A stretch of 64,000 bases of DNA from Acridotheres tristis (taxonomy: Eukaryota; Chordata; Aves; Passeriformes; Sturnidae). The stretch is taken from contig CM072886.1 of NCBI GenBank assembly GCA_037013685.1, forward strand, positions 69,901,859-69,965,858, read 5' to 3'. This document shows positions 52,801 through 58,120 of this stretch, piece after piece (positions within the stretch are counted from its first letter, which is position 1; every line of letters begins with the position of its first letter). Both the position numbers and the translations under genes were made by a program. The notes beneath the pieces were generated by a model. The model worked only from the letters and a program-made list of their open reading frames with translations. It made no database searches and was not told where the DNA came from.

Positions 52801-55800
52801 AAAATTCAAGGCTTGTGTTGTTGGGATTATTATATCAAAAAGATATGAAGAATGAAAGTGTAGGTGCATTTGTCACAGGTACTGAAGTAAGGTTTCCAAT
52901 GCAATGCAGTGGTTCAGGGACAGTGACGCACACTGCACTTCAGAAGTGCCATCCCCTTAACACTGCAGCCAGTGCTCTGCAGCTCTGCCTCTTCCGTATC
53001 TCTGTGTGAGGGTTCAGGCCTTTGTCTTAGGTGAGGGGGAATGAATTCAATAAAAAACACAATTTTCCATTTTTTTTTTTAAACCACTTAATATCAAGTA
53101 TCAAATGTTTGTTTTGTTTTGCTGTGATGATAAATTGATTTTTATAGTACAGCTCAGATGTAGTAATACGCTGTTATCTTCCTATTATCTTGTTAAATTC
53201 CTTTTCTTGGGGTTATCTGTTTCACTGCAGTCAGTACTATTGCTTTTAAATTTAGGATAGGTTTTATTTGCTCTTGTCACAGTGCACAGAGAGATAGAGT
53301 ACTTTAGTTAGATACTTTAAAAATTGATGTGAATTTCGTGCTCCTAAAAAGAAACAAGGTAGCGGACAAAACTTGATCTAAAAGTGGGGTGAGATTTGGG
53401 ACAGCAGTAAGAAACTGCCAAAGAAGCAATTCATTGCATATCTAGGGAATTACCTTTTCCCTTTTAGATGGTTGTTGAGGTATGTCCTCAACTTCAGGTC
53501 AAATGGAAAGTTTGTTTTGTTTTGTTTTGTTTTTAAAAGCTGATGGAAAATTTCTTTGTACTGTGATAATTCAGTGTACAGAGCTACCATGTTTAATACA
53601 AAGTCCTTATAAAACCTTGCTACCTGCAAAAAACTTTCAGGGACTAAACTTCTAGTGCACACATAATTGTATGATTGTGTTTATTTGAAACTGCACATCT
53701 ATGCATAATTTATTCCATTATTAAAAGTGTTTTCACAGTGTTTGAGCACTTCATGTTGCAGTTTGAGTTTTTACTTATAGGCTAAATAAAGTTTTAATTT
53801 TCATGTGATACTCCTGTGTGAATCTGGAGTAATAAATGCGATCGATATAAATACTGTTCCGGTTATCTCTGGGTTAATGTGATCTATACAGACATCCTTC
53901 AACCCTTGCTCTACATTTTGCATTAATTGCACCATCTGTATTGACCAGACTGAAAGCTTGGTGAGCTATATGCCACAAAAAGATTCTGTGTTTTAATACT
54001 CCCTGCTTTAATAAAATATTTTTTCTTTCAGGACCTTGCAGACAGTGGGACCCTCTCATGCCAGGACATACACAGTAGCTGTTTACTTCAAAGGGGAAAG
54101 AATAGGATGTGGTAAAGGTCCAAGGTATAGTAAAAAATTAATCACATGGTGTTAGAGTGTGGTGGTGTCCAAAATTACTTGCCATGGAGATAGATCATTG
54201 TATGGTCTGCCTTAGAAAAGGAAAGCTGTAGAGCCTTTTTCAAAATTCTCTGCTTCAGGAATACCTGAAGGGTTCTATGTTGGTATAATTTTGGACCTTA
54301 AGCATTTTTGGTGAACTTGCCTTCAAGGTGGCTGGCAATGCTAACTATTTGTGGCTCTCAGACTAGAAACTGCAGAACAGCTTCCAGGAAGTAGCATCTT
54401 TATCTTGGTATTTGCTGCTGGGTTACTATGCAACTTACACTGGCAAGTTAAGAGTGCCACACTATTATGCTTTTTTTTTTTTTTGGAGGTTACTTCTTCT
54501 AGGCATTTTGGAATGTTTCTAAGGTTTCAAAGACTTCAACCATGAAGCCCAAAAACGTCATTTTATGCTACCAAATCTGGTGGTGGTTATAAAATATTAT
54601 TGCTTTTTTTAACCTTCACGTATCTGTGATTTTGTACCTTTTTTTCTCTCAAGTAAAAGCAAAGACGTTAGTGAGGAATGGACTGGAATATTTTTTTATT
54701 GTTATTGATCTAAGTTAAGAAATATTCTACTGGATCTGTAGTACTATTGCTCACATATTTATGGAAAGGCTGATATAGCATACACTCTGGGAATTACTAG
54801 CTGCTCGTTATTCAAAAAGTTTCATTACAAAAGAGTAACTAGTGCTTCACCTTGTCAGAAACTTTAATTTATTCTGTACAGCTTAGATCTCACATAACAT
54901 GTTTTTGTTTGGCTTTCACAGTATTCAGCAAGCAGAAATGGGAGCTGCAATGGATGCACTTGAAAAATGTAAGATATTTGGGCAACAGACAATTCATAGT
55001 TTATTTCTCATTCTTTAGTGAGGCAAGGTGCAGATTTTGTGGGGGATAAGTTTTGAACAGAACACATATGCTAAGTGCTGTCAGCTTCTAAGCAGCAGGT
55101 TTTCCTCTTAGTACTTTCAAGACAGTTTTGTAGCAGTTGAAGTTAAGATGATTCCAACAGGTACTTGTTAACGGGAGCTGATCAGCTACAGAGGATGCAA
55201 CTTCAGGTGAACCCTGTGCAGTAACGTTTCATTGAGGCTTTTCATGTTTATGCATGCAGTGGGGTAAGACTGCATAGTCTCTGATGCTCGGGTTTTCTCA
55301 CCCTTCAATTCAGCATGGGAGCAGCTCTTCATGGAAATGTAGTCTCAGATATGAATGAGTGTGGGCAAGCTTCTTATATGAAGCTTCTTTCAGTCACTTG
55401 GGTCAAAGTGCCAGGTATGGGTGACCTGTAAGCAGATAGGTTACAAGTATTTAGTGTAGCAGAAATTCTCTGTTAAGAACATGGGAAGTCCATTTTTGGC
55501 ATTTCATTCAAAGGAAACACGTGCAGTTCTTCATATGTCAGAGGTTCTTAATCTGTTATCTCTGCATCTGGAAATTCAAGAGATTAGAAATTTCAGAAGG
55601 CAATGAATCTGTGTAGTTTAGATATGTTTTTATATCCATCTGCTAAGCATATACTTCTCACCATCAGTAAATTTGACAACCAAAAAAATGTAACTTCCCT
55701 TCTCTGCTGAGTATCTGCAAGATGTTACTGAAATTTTCTTTGAGTGAATTTTCTTGTGACAGTATCACCACTCAAGAGAGCTGTGAGTTTCGTGGCCTAT

Positions 55801-58120
55801 CAATCCAAGGACTTCACAGCTCTCTTCTGACATATATATTTGTTTAAATACCATAGAACTCTAGAGGTCTGTGCTCCTGCTGCCCTTCAATTCAAATCAG
55901 AGCCAACTTTCAAGTTAGTTCCTCGGTTCCTTGCCAGTCAAGCTTTGTCTTTTGGGATGGAGGTTACACAACCCTTAAGGCCCCCTGTTCTGTTATGTAT
56001 ATGGTTGTGCAATGGAGTTATTTGGTTTGGTTTGTTCGTTTTTTTTAATGTATAAGTAGAAAACTTGAAGTCAGTTTTCATATACCTAATTTATATGATA
56101 GCCATGATGAATTTATTACATGAGTTTCCTTCTTAGCATCCTAAACATATTAGAACAGGTTGCTACCAAGCTGAGTTCTTCAAGAATCATGTTATAGGCA
56201 CAGTGCTGAAAATCTGATTTTTATTTTATGGGGCACATGAGCAACAAAATATCCCAGAACTCCATTAAACAAAGCACTAGTGTTCTTAAAAACAACAGCA
56301 ATTTAAAACCAATTTTGTTTAGATTGCTTTCTGGTTTAAATAAATATACTCTCCTATGGCCAAGTTGTAAATAACTGATGAATAAACCTTTTATTCCTGT
56401 GGTATATGTAATAAAGGACACAAATTTCACTGGCCAATAAAGCAGTAGAAAGTTATTCTGCTCTACCACAAACTCCTGCAGTTTATGTGGCTTCTGCACC
56501 ATAATCTCCAGCTGAGAATCCGTGCTGCCTGGTACCCAGAAAAAGGAGGAAAAAGCTTGGTGCCAAGGTACTCCTCGCTGAGAAGCCTCAGCTGAGTTGT
56601 CTCTCAATAGCCAGCGAGAGAGAGAGCAGTCCTTTGCTTGAGACATCTCCTAAATTTGTTTGTGACTTTAAAGGTCAGTGTAGTAACCTTTTGCATTCAT
56701 CTCAGACTGGGTAGGTAGCCAGTGCTGATCGCAGAGCTCTGTGTGATCCCAGCAGGATTTGCCACCAACTGCAGCCTGTCACATACTCTCATCAGCCCTT
56801 TGCTTTCTGACTGGCTGGAGGCTGCAGGTTTCCCCAGCACAGACACTTGTGGATGTCAGCACCTTGGTCATGCAGAAAACATCACATTCTGTGAGCAGTG
56901 CACTAAAGTGAGAGCAATTCACTTCAATTATATAAGCTGTTTTTACAGCCTCGCTTTTAATGTATACCTACACATCAGCCAATGGGCAAATGCCTGAAAG
57001 CAGAAGCATCCATCTCCCCAGCTATTTCTCCATCACCTCGGCCTTGTCCAGTCTGTTTTAGGCAGTCTTCACTCATCCATGCTCTTAGACTATGCTAAGG
57101 CTGCCTTCTGGTATGTAGCCAAGCATTAACTTTCTCAGGAACAGACTTACCTGCATTCCGTCTTGCTACACTATTACTTTCCCGTTAGGATCCCTGCCAT
57201 AGTGTGGGGCATATAGTTGATTCTGCATGGTCTAAAACAATAATAAAAATAATGGAAACATCTGTACAATACTTGAAACCAGTGGCTCACACTTTTTGGA
57301 GTGAGAACAAGACAAAAAACCCTTACAGCATTGACAGTAGTTCCACATTCATTTTTCAATATCGACCACCTGTTGCTAAGGGAACAGAATGTAAAATCCA
57401 GGTAATACCTGGCCATGTTGCTTTACTAGGATTTTATATTTTATTTTTGTGAGTGTATTAGATTTGGCAGTGCTTTGTAGCAGGAGAAAACAGATGTAAA
57501 AAAATCATAAAGAAACCAAAGTCTTACGACACAGTTCTGGTTTACTAGGTATTACAAGAAATAAATGAGCAAAAATGGGAACAGCATTTCCCCCCACTAC
57601 CTCTAATAACATCAAAGTTTGAAACAAAATGAGCTGAGGCTTTCTCTGTTACCACTTTGTTTATTAATGTAAAATATTTCTCCTTGTGTCAGATAACTTT
57701 CCCCAGATGGCCCATCAGAAACGGTTCATTGAACGGAAGTACAGACAAGAGTTGAAAGAATTGAGGTGGGAAAGAGAGCATCAAGAGAGAGAGTCAGAGG
57801 AGACTGAAGAAGCAAGGAAATAAAAGGACGGCATAGAAGCAGTGGCATATTTACTTACTTAATAACTCTGACTGTGGACTATGGAGACCTAACCTAGTTT
57901 CTTGCAGATGATGAATGAAGAGTGCCTCTTGATATCAAAAAGAAAATTGTAATCTCTTCCTTTAAAAGTGTGTGCAAATATAGTATTTCTTTAGTTTTGT
58001 TTTAAGTTTGGCTTTTTAATAAGATTTGGGTTTAAACACTTCAATTTTTATGAAAAGTTGTTGATTATTTTTATTATTTTTACTGTCTCGTATGAGGTAA
58101 TAAAGTATTAATTTCAAAAG
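1..58120 (+). CDS. DROSHA: DROSHA gene, 3' part (26 coding exons plus 3' UTR); 5' end off the window
   Basis: This is the nuclear class-II RNase III that, with two DGCR8 subunits, forms the Microprocessor and crops primary microRNA transcripts to hairpin precursors. Seen: 26 exons, all with GT-AG borders and compatible phases, give 845 residues and a TAA stop. With the first residue as 530 the chain ends at 1374, the human length. Order: central platform/PAZ-like domain, RNase III domain a, linker, RNase III domain b, dsRNA-binding domain, charged tail. Catalytic acids E969, D973 and E1045 (domain a) and E1147, D1151 and E1222 (domain b) are present. So are the eight zinc ligands known from the human structure: C536, C538, H549, H1026 and C561, H609, C676, H680. 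No frameshift or internal stop is present, so the gene looks functional. Residues 1-529 and the promoter are outside the window. Human numbers are from memory, but the exact register supports them. Confidence 0.98.
980..1003. repeat. (TTTG)n simple repeat
   Basis: About six tandem TTTG units in intronic sequence, with no evident function. Confidence 0.9.
1826..1906 (+). CDS. DROSHA: DROSHA exon, residues 530-556 (central domain, first zinc ligands)
   Basis: Encodes 27 residues, starting MNDGPLCKCSAKARRTG. The acceptor is GACAG and the donor GAG|GTATTA, with phase 0 at both ends. The CxC pair (C536, C538) and H549 bind one zinc ion in the human structure together with the distant H1026. The ATG at the start is an internal methionine, not an initiation codon. 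Confidence 0.97.
1907..3610 (+). other. DROSHA: DROSHA intron
   Basis: 1.7 kb, AT-rich. No repeat family, RNA gene or convincing extra exon is recognised. Confidence 0.85.
3611..3697 (+). CDS. DROSHA: DROSHA exon, residues 557-585 (central domain)
   Basis: Encodes 29 residues beginning PIKPCRPMTNNAGRLYHYRI, phase 0 at both ends, with acceptor CTTTAAG and donor TTA|GTAAGT. C561 is a ligand of the second zinc site. The first residue is P where human has A, and Y replaces F in the RLxHYR stretch; both are conservative positions. An intron of only 107 bases follows. Confidence 0.97.
3805..3891 (+). CDS. DROSHA: DROSHA exon, residues 586-614 (central domain)
   Basis: Encodes 29 residues beginning TDRPTVIEYDDHEYIFEGFS, phase 0, with acceptor TTTTTTAAG and donor AAC|GTAAGT. 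H609, within MFAHAPLTN, is a ligand of the second zinc site. The exon has the same 87-base length as its neighbour but an unrelated sequence. Confidence 0.97.
3892..6831 (+). other. DROSHA: DROSHA intron
   Basis: 2.9 kb without a recognised gene or transposon. A 9-base inverted repeat (GTTATTACT at 5,481-5,489 and AGTAATAAC at 5,511-5,519) is the only structure seen, and it is weak. Confidence 0.85.
6832..6903 (+). CDS. DROSHA: DROSHA exon, residues 615-638 (central domain)
   Basis: Encodes 24 residues beginning IPLCKVIRFNIDYTIHFIEE. Acceptor CCTTCCAG, donor GAG|GTAAGA, phase 0. It appears unchanged from the mammalian protein as I remember it. This is part of the platform/PAZ-like region that packs against the RNase III domains. 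Confidence 0.97.
6904..8434 (+). other. DROSHA: DROSHA intron with a decoy 3' splice site
   Basis: 1.5 kb with no transposon seen. It contains a long pyrimidine tract (about 7,947-7,990) and an AG at 8,002-8,003, followed by an open stretch. The findings treat this as a pseudoexon candidate. Confidence 0.8.
8435..8516 (+). CDS. DROSHA: DROSHA exon, residues 639-666 (central domain)
   Basis: Encodes NFCVRGLELFSSYLFKDILE and the following YDWNLK. Begins in phase 0 and ends one base into the Gly666 codon. Acceptor TTTCCCCAG behind a T-rich tract, donor AAAG|GTAATG. Residues around 652-656 differ from mammals (SSYLFKD here against SLFLFRD from memory). Confidence 0.97.
8517..9655 (+). other. DROSHA: DROSHA intron
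   Basis: 1.1 kb, AT-rich. No gene or repeat family is recognised. Confidence 0.85.
9656..9730 (+). CDS. DROSHA: DROSHA exon, residues 666-690 (central domain, zinc ligands C676 and H680)
   Basis: Completes Gly666 and encodes 24 residues, including SCPRYHFMPRFVRFLP, ending one base into codon 691. Acceptor TTTAAG, donor CCAG|GTAATG. C676 and H680, spaced CxxxH, complete the second zinc site. The segment just before C676 is the most diverged part of the protein in this window. Confidence 0.96.
9731..13058 (+). other. DROSHA: DROSHA intron
   Basis: 3.3 kb. An A-rich run near 9,780-9,845 is the only low-complexity feature. A 134-codon open frame at 11,705-12,109 has no recognisable domain and an opposing 94-codon frame on the other strand. 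I treat both as chance. Confidence 0.8.
13059..13228 (+). CDS. DROSHA: DROSHA exon, residues 691-747 (central domain, connecting helices)
   Basis: This is the longest exon in the window at 170 bases. It encodes GGKEVLSMHQILLYLLRCSK and the acidic, helical EEEIANMLQWEELEWQKYAE segment, ending VTSPGM. Starts in phase 1 and ends in phase 0. Acceptor GTTTTAAG. The donor ATG|GTAGAA is a poor match to GTAAGT and is followed by a T-rich run. The last residue is M where human has T. Confidence 0.96.
13229..17776 (+). other. DROSHA: DROSHA intron
   Basis: 4.5 kb, the largest intron seen. Two poly-T tracts (16,422-16,440 and 16,562-16,576) flank a small repeat cluster at 16,465-16,543. No transposon or gene is recognised. 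Confidence 0.8.
16422..16576. repeat. Poly-T tracts flanking TAAGTAAGTTA repeats
   Basis: A T19 tract and a T15 tract bracket degenerate TAAC/GTTA sequence. TAAGTAAGTTA or a close match occurs at about 16,489-16,500, 16,502-16,513 and 16,517-16,528. The poly-T ends could be remnants of retroposed A-tails, but no element body is recognised. Confidence 0.7.
17777..17901 (+). CDS. DROSHA: DROSHA exon, residues 748-789 (central domain)
   Basis: Encodes KPSSVRIDQLDREQFNPDVI followed by the FPIIVHFGIRPAQL stretch, ending two bases into Gln789. Acceptor TCTCCTAG after TTTTTTTC, donor CA|GTAAGA. The protein sequence looks the same as mammalian DROSHA as remembered. Confidence 0.97.
17902..21223 (+). 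other. DROSHA: DROSHA intron
   Basis: 3.3 kb with no gene or transposon family recognised. Several short antisense open frames overlap one another without domain signal. Confidence 0.8.
21224..21323 (+). CDS. DROSHA: DROSHA exon, residues 789-822 (central domain, basic helix)
   Basis: Completes Gln789 and encodes 33 residues, YQKLWKSYVKLRHLLANSPK and then VKQADKQKLSQRE: a lysine/arginine-rich helical stretch. Acceptor GTCCTTCAG, donor GAG|GTATTC, ending in phase 0. Confidence 0.97.
21324..24211 (+). other. DROSHA: DROSHA intron with a short CR1 relic
   Basis: 2.9 kb. A short reverse-oriented CR1 3' end lies near 22,095-22,160. Nothing else is recognised. Confidence 0.8.
22095..22160 (-). 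mobile_element. CR1 LINE 3'-end fragment (short, decayed)
   Basis: The stretch with CCTGAGTTGGGAAGGACC and the following ATGAGAATCATGGAGTG matches the reverse complement of the CR1 3' end (typically cctgagttggaaaggacc...atcatcgagtccaactcctg). Only about 65 bases are recognisable. It is the weakest of the CR1 calls. Confidence 0.6.
24212..24319 (+). CDS. DROSHA: DROSHA exon, residues 823-858 (end of central domain)
   Basis: Encodes 36 residues beginning EALQKIRQKNTMRREVTVEL and ending GIRSDVCQ. Phase 0 at both ends, acceptor CCTGCTTAG, donor CAG|GTGACT. This segment leads from the central domain towards RNase III domain a. Confidence 0.97.
26304..26329. repeat. Degenerate (AATCAGTC)n simple repeat
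   Basis: About three imperfect tandem AATC/AGTC units, intronic, with no evident function. Confidence 0.7.
26860..27485 (+). mobile_element. CR1 LINE, 5'-truncated, sense orientation
   Basis: The sequence runs through the 3' end of CR1 ORF2 and its tail. Recognisable pieces are the ARKANGILA/SRAA reading in one frame and LYSALLRLHLESCAQFWAPH in the next, then PVQRRATELVKGLEH and the 3' end GGACTCAATAATCTTAAGGG. The change of frame between the first two pieces, plus a changed C-terminus, show a decayed copy. The 197-codon open frame at 26,883-27,476 is this element, not a host gene. The terminal octamer repeat is degenerate. Confidence 0.92.
28720..28827 (+). CDS. DROSHA: DROSHA exon, residues 859-894 (start of RNase III domain a)
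   Basis: Encodes 36 residues beginning HAMMLPVLTHHVRYHQCLMH and ending IGYTFRDRCLLQ, the first helices of RIIIDa. Phase 0, acceptor TTATTTCAG, donor CAG|GTAAGA. Position 888 is R where human has Q. Confidence 0.97.
28828..31142 (+). other. DROSHA: DROSHA intron
   Basis: 2.3 kb. No gene, RNA gene or transposon is recognised. Confidence 0.85.
31143..31281 (+). CDS. DROSHA: DROSHA exon, residues 895-941 (RNase III domain a, insertion)
   Basis: Encodes LAMTHPSHHLNFGMNPDHAR, then the basic segment RQPKYGDRKVHHIHMRKKG, ending one base into Gly941. Acceptor GCACTATAG, which is pyrimidine-poor; donor AAAG|GTATGC. The segment between the first RIIIDa helices and the signature motif is a DROSHA-specific insertion that contacts the lower pri-miRNA stem in the human complex. 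Confidence 0.96.
31282..31958 (+). other. DROSHA: DROSHA intron
   Basis: 0.7 kb, with nothing recognised. Confidence 0.85.
31959..32019 (+). CDS. DROSHA: DROSHA exon, residues 941-961 (RNase III domain a)
   Basis: 61 bases completing Gly941 and encoding INTLINIMSRLGQDDPAPS, then two bases of Arg961. Acceptor GTTTCTAG, donor AG|GTAATG. Position 957 is A where human has T. Confidence 0.96.
32020..33931 (+). other. DROSHA: DROSHA intron
   Basis: 1.9 kb. No gene or transposon is recognised. Confidence 0.85.
33932..33991 (+). CDS. DROSHA: DROSHA exon, residues 961-981 (RNase III signature a)
   Basis: 60 bases completing Arg961, then INHNERLEFLGDAVVEFLT and two bases of Ser981. NERLEFLGDAV is the RNase III signature. 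E969 and D973 bind the catalytic Mg ions of domain a, which cuts the 3' strand of the pri-miRNA. Acceptor CTTTTTCAG, donor AG|GTAAAT. Confidence 0.98.
33992..35836 (+). other. DROSHA: DROSHA intron
   Basis: 1.8 kb with no recognised gene or repeat. It becomes less AT-rich towards its 3' end (about 35,450-35,650). Confidence 0.85.
35837..35936 (+). CDS. DROSHA: DROSHA exon, residues 981-1014 (RNase III domain a)
   Basis: Completes Ser981 and encodes VHLYYLFPTLEEGGLATYRT and AIVQNQHLAMLAK. Starts in phase 2 and ends in phase 0. Acceptor TTTTGTCAG, donor AAG|GTACAG. Position 990 is T where human has S. Confidence 0.97.
35937..38120 (+). other. DROSHA: DROSHA intron
   Basis: 2.2 kb. No gene or transposon family is recognised. 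Confidence 0.85.
38121..38223 (+). CDS. DROSHA: DROSHA exon, residues 1015-1049 (catalytic E1045, zinc ligand H1026)
   Basis: Encodes KLELERFMLYAHGPDLCRES and ends with NCFEALI plus one base of Gly1049. E1045 is the second catalytic glutamate of domain a; in human its E-to-Q change blocks 3'-strand cleavage. H1026 closes the first zinc site with C536, C538 and H549. Acceptor TTTTGCAG, donor ATAG|GTAACA. Confidence 0.98.
40279..40868 (-). mobile_element. Solo LTR of an avian endogenous retrovirus, antisense to DROSHA
   Basis: On the minus strand it starts TGCTGGTTTCAGCAGGGATA and ends with the plus-strand TGTTG...GGGGTTTATCCCCAGCC end, giving TG...CA termini and about 590 bases. It contains the stretch 'gattgaggagagaatcgg' that I recognise from a widespread neoavian LTR. 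A TATA box lies on the minus strand at 40,602-40,610, in TCAGTATATAAATTGC. There are no gag, pol or env remnants beside it, so it is a solo LTR. The 3' edge carries an expanded GTT run (40,280-40,295). No clean target-site duplication is visible. I am unsure of the exact family (ERVL-like is my guess). Confidence 0.82.
40871..40970. repeat. AT-rich palindromic microsatellite (TATATCTA)n
   Basis: Almost pure A/T/C sequence of TATATC and ATATAG units. Its ends (ATAGTATAGTATT and AATACTATATTATAG) are near-complementary. It starts within two bases of the LTR edge. Confidence 0.85.
41287..41357 (+). CDS. DROSHA: DROSHA exon, residues 1049-1072 (end of RNase III domain a)
   Basis: Completes Gly1049 and encodes AVYLEGSLEEAKQLFGRLLF and NEK. 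GAVYLEG is the conserved end of the RNase III fold. Ends in phase 0 with donor AAG|GTATTT, a weak match to the consensus. The final NEK replaces the mammalian NDP, as remembered. Confidence 0.95.
41358..42418 (+). other. DROSHA: DROSHA intron
   Basis: 1.1 kb. Overlapping open frames on both strands at 41,961-42,276 (81 and 99 codons) have no domain signal. Nothing is recognised. Confidence 0.8.
42419..42463 (+). CDS. DROSHA: DROSHA small exon, residues 1073-1087 (inter-domain linker)
   Basis: A 45-base, phase-0 exon encoding DLRDVWLNYPLHPLQ between the two RNase III domains. Acceptor GTTTGCAG, donor CAA|GTAAGT. Being a multiple of three, it could be skipped without a frameshift. D1076 replaces human E. 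Confidence 0.96.
42464..45259 (+). other. DROSHA: DROSHA intron with an old CR1 copy
   Basis: 2.8 kb. It holds a perfect short inverted repeat at 42,544-42,573 and a diverged plus-strand CR1 ORF2 fragment at about 43,770-44,460. Confidence 0.8.
43770..44460 (+). mobile_element. CR1 LINE ORF2 fragment, old and diverged, sense orientation
   Basis: The core at 44,150-44,210 (AACAGGATGAGCAGTGAGGT...GACAGTACCAAATTATTTCAGG) matches the CR1 reverse-transcriptase region that normally encodes the FADDTKLF motif, here broken by mutations. Downstream, AATTCCGTGTAGGTGAAT and TAGCTCTATGAAAGTGTGAA fit the following CR1 segment. Upstream, GAGTCAACATGTAAAGACAAG also fits, so the copy probably starts near 43,770. 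It has many stops and indels, and its edges are uncertain. Confidence 0.65.
45260..45417 (+). CDS. DROSHA: DROSHA exon, residues 1088-1140 (start of RNase III domain b)
   Basis: Encodes LQESNTDRQLIETSPVLQKL, then TEFEEAIGVIFTHVRLLARAF and NHLT, ending two bases into Leu1140. Acceptor TTCTTGCAG, donor CT|GTGAGT. The first helices of RIIIDb lie here, and S1091 replaces human P. Confidence 0.97.
45418..46948 (+). other. DROSHA: DROSHA intron with an antisense CR1
   Basis: 1.5 kb. About half of it is the minus-strand CR1 at 45,809-46,552. The rest is unremarkable AT-rich sequence. Confidence 0.88.
45809..46552 (-). mobile_element. CR1 LINE, 5'-truncated, antisense orientation
   Basis: Runs from the 3' end (GCTGAGTTGGAAGGCACCC, then CATCAAGTCCAACTCCTGGC) through CACCATGTGCCTGAGAG and GAGGTCTCCCCTCAGTC to GCACTTGCCCTTGTTAAAC, all on the plus strand as the reverse complement of CR1. 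On the minus strand an ORF2 remnant reads ERDLGVLVCGKLNMSQQC. A deletion after CACCCTCTGGGTGA (about 45,990-46,003) and frameshifts show that it is dead. It is less decayed than the copy at 43,770. Confidence 0.95.
46949..47054 (+). CDS. DROSHA: DROSHA exon, residues 1140-1175 (RNase III signature b)
   Basis: Completes Leu1140 and encodes GHNQRMEFLGDSIMQLVATE and YLFIHFPDHHEGHLT. E1147 and D1151 in the RMEFLGDS signature are metal ligands of domain b, which cuts the 5' strand. E1147 is the Wilms-tumour hotspot in human and is intact here. Acceptor TTTTTCAG, donor ACG|GTGAGT. Confidence 0.98.
47055..50629 (+). other. DROSHA: DROSHA intron
   Basis: 3.6 kb with no transposon recognised. Several 60-100 codon open frames around 49,870-50,500 occur on both strands and lack domain signal. 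Confidence 0.8.
50630..50771 (+). CDS. DROSHA: DROSHA exon, residues 1176-1223 (catalytic E1222)
   Basis: Encodes LLRSSLVNNRTQAKVAEELG, then MQEFAITNDKTKRPVTLRTK and TLADLLE, plus one base of Ser1223. E1222 is the second catalytic glutamate of domain b; E1222Q blocks 5'-strand cleavage in human. Acceptor CTTTTGCAG, donor AAT|GTGAGT. F and T replace the human Y and A at two positions. Confidence 0.98.
50772..51733 (+). other. DROSHA: DROSHA intron
   Basis: 1.0 kb, with nothing recognised. Confidence 0.85.
51734..51816 (+). CDS. DROSHA: DROSHA exon, residues 1223-1250 (end of RNase III domain b)
   Basis: Completes Ser1223 and encodes FIAALYIDKDLEYVHTFMNV and CFFPRLK. SFIAALYID is the conserved closing motif of the RNase III fold. 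Acceptor CCCCCAG, donor AAG|GTAAGA. A 114-base intron follows. Confidence 0.97.
51931..52034 (+). CDS. DROSHA: DROSHA exon, residues 1251-1285 (start of dsRNA-binding domain)
   Basis: Encodes EFILNQDWNDPKSQLQQCCL and TLRTEGKEPDIPLY, ending two bases into Lys1285. DPKSQLQQ is helix 1 of the dsRBD. Acceptor TTCCTACAG, donor AA|GTAAGC. Confidence 0.97.
52035..54031 (+). other. DROSHA: DROSHA intron
   Basis: 2.0 kb. A (TTTTG)n run lies at 53,511-53,534. No gene or transposon is recognised. Confidence 0.85.
53511..53534. repeat. (TTTTG)n simple repeat
   Basis: About four to five tandem TTTTG units in intronic sequence. Confidence 0.85.
54032..54124 (+). CDS. DROSHA: DROSHA exon, residues 1285-1316 (dsRNA-binding domain)
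   Basis: Completes Lys1285 and encodes TLQTVGPSHARTYTVAVYFK and GERIGCGKGP, then two bases of Ser1316. GPSHARTYTVAV is the beta1-beta2 stretch of a dsRBD, and GxGKGPS leads into the RNA-contacting second helix. Acceptor TTTCTTTCAG, donor AG|GTATAG. Confidence 0.97.
54125..54921 (+). other. DROSHA: DROSHA intron
   Basis: 0.8 kb. A poly-T run lies near 54,472-54,484, and nothing else is recognised. Confidence 0.85.
54922..54968 (+). CDS. DROSHA: DROSHA small exon, residues 1316-1332 (dsRBD helix 2)
   Basis: 47 bases completing Ser1316, encoding IQQAEMGAAMDALEK and one base of Tyr1332. QQAEMGAAMDALEKY is the C-terminal helix of the dsRBD. Acceptor TTTCACAG, donor AAT|GTAAGA. Confidence 0.96.
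54969..57692 (+). other. DROSHA: Last DROSHA intron
   Basis: 2.7 kb. A 141-codon open frame on the minus strand (56,221-56,646) has no recognised domain and is discussed in the findings. No transposon is recognised. Confidence 0.8.
57693..57823 (+). CDS. DROSHA: DROSHA terminal coding exon, residues 1332-1374 and stop
   Basis: Completes Tyr1332 and encodes NFPQMAHQKRFIERKYRQEL and then a charged tail, ELRWEREHQERESEETEEARK, ending in TAA at 57,821-57,823. The tail is rich in Glu, Arg and Lys and probably helical. Its last residues differ from mammals (EEARK here against EDIKK from memory), the usual drift at a free C-terminus. Acceptor TTGTGTCAG. Confidence 0.98.
57824..58120 (+). other. DROSHA: DROSHA 3' UTR (estimated end)
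   Basis: About 300 bases from the stop to just past the first AATAAA. The segment at 58,016-58,086 is U-rich, with ATTATTTTTATTATTTTTA, and might act in mRNA turnover. The end point is inferred from the signal position; later signals could give longer forms. Confidence 0.7.
58099..58104 (+). terminator. DROSHA: Poly(A) signal AATAAA of DROSHA
   Basis: Canonical hexamer 275 bases after the stop codon, with a GT-rich stretch (TGCTGTGTTGTC) some 60 bases later. It is the first AATAAA after the stop, so it is the likely main site. Confidence 0.8.
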
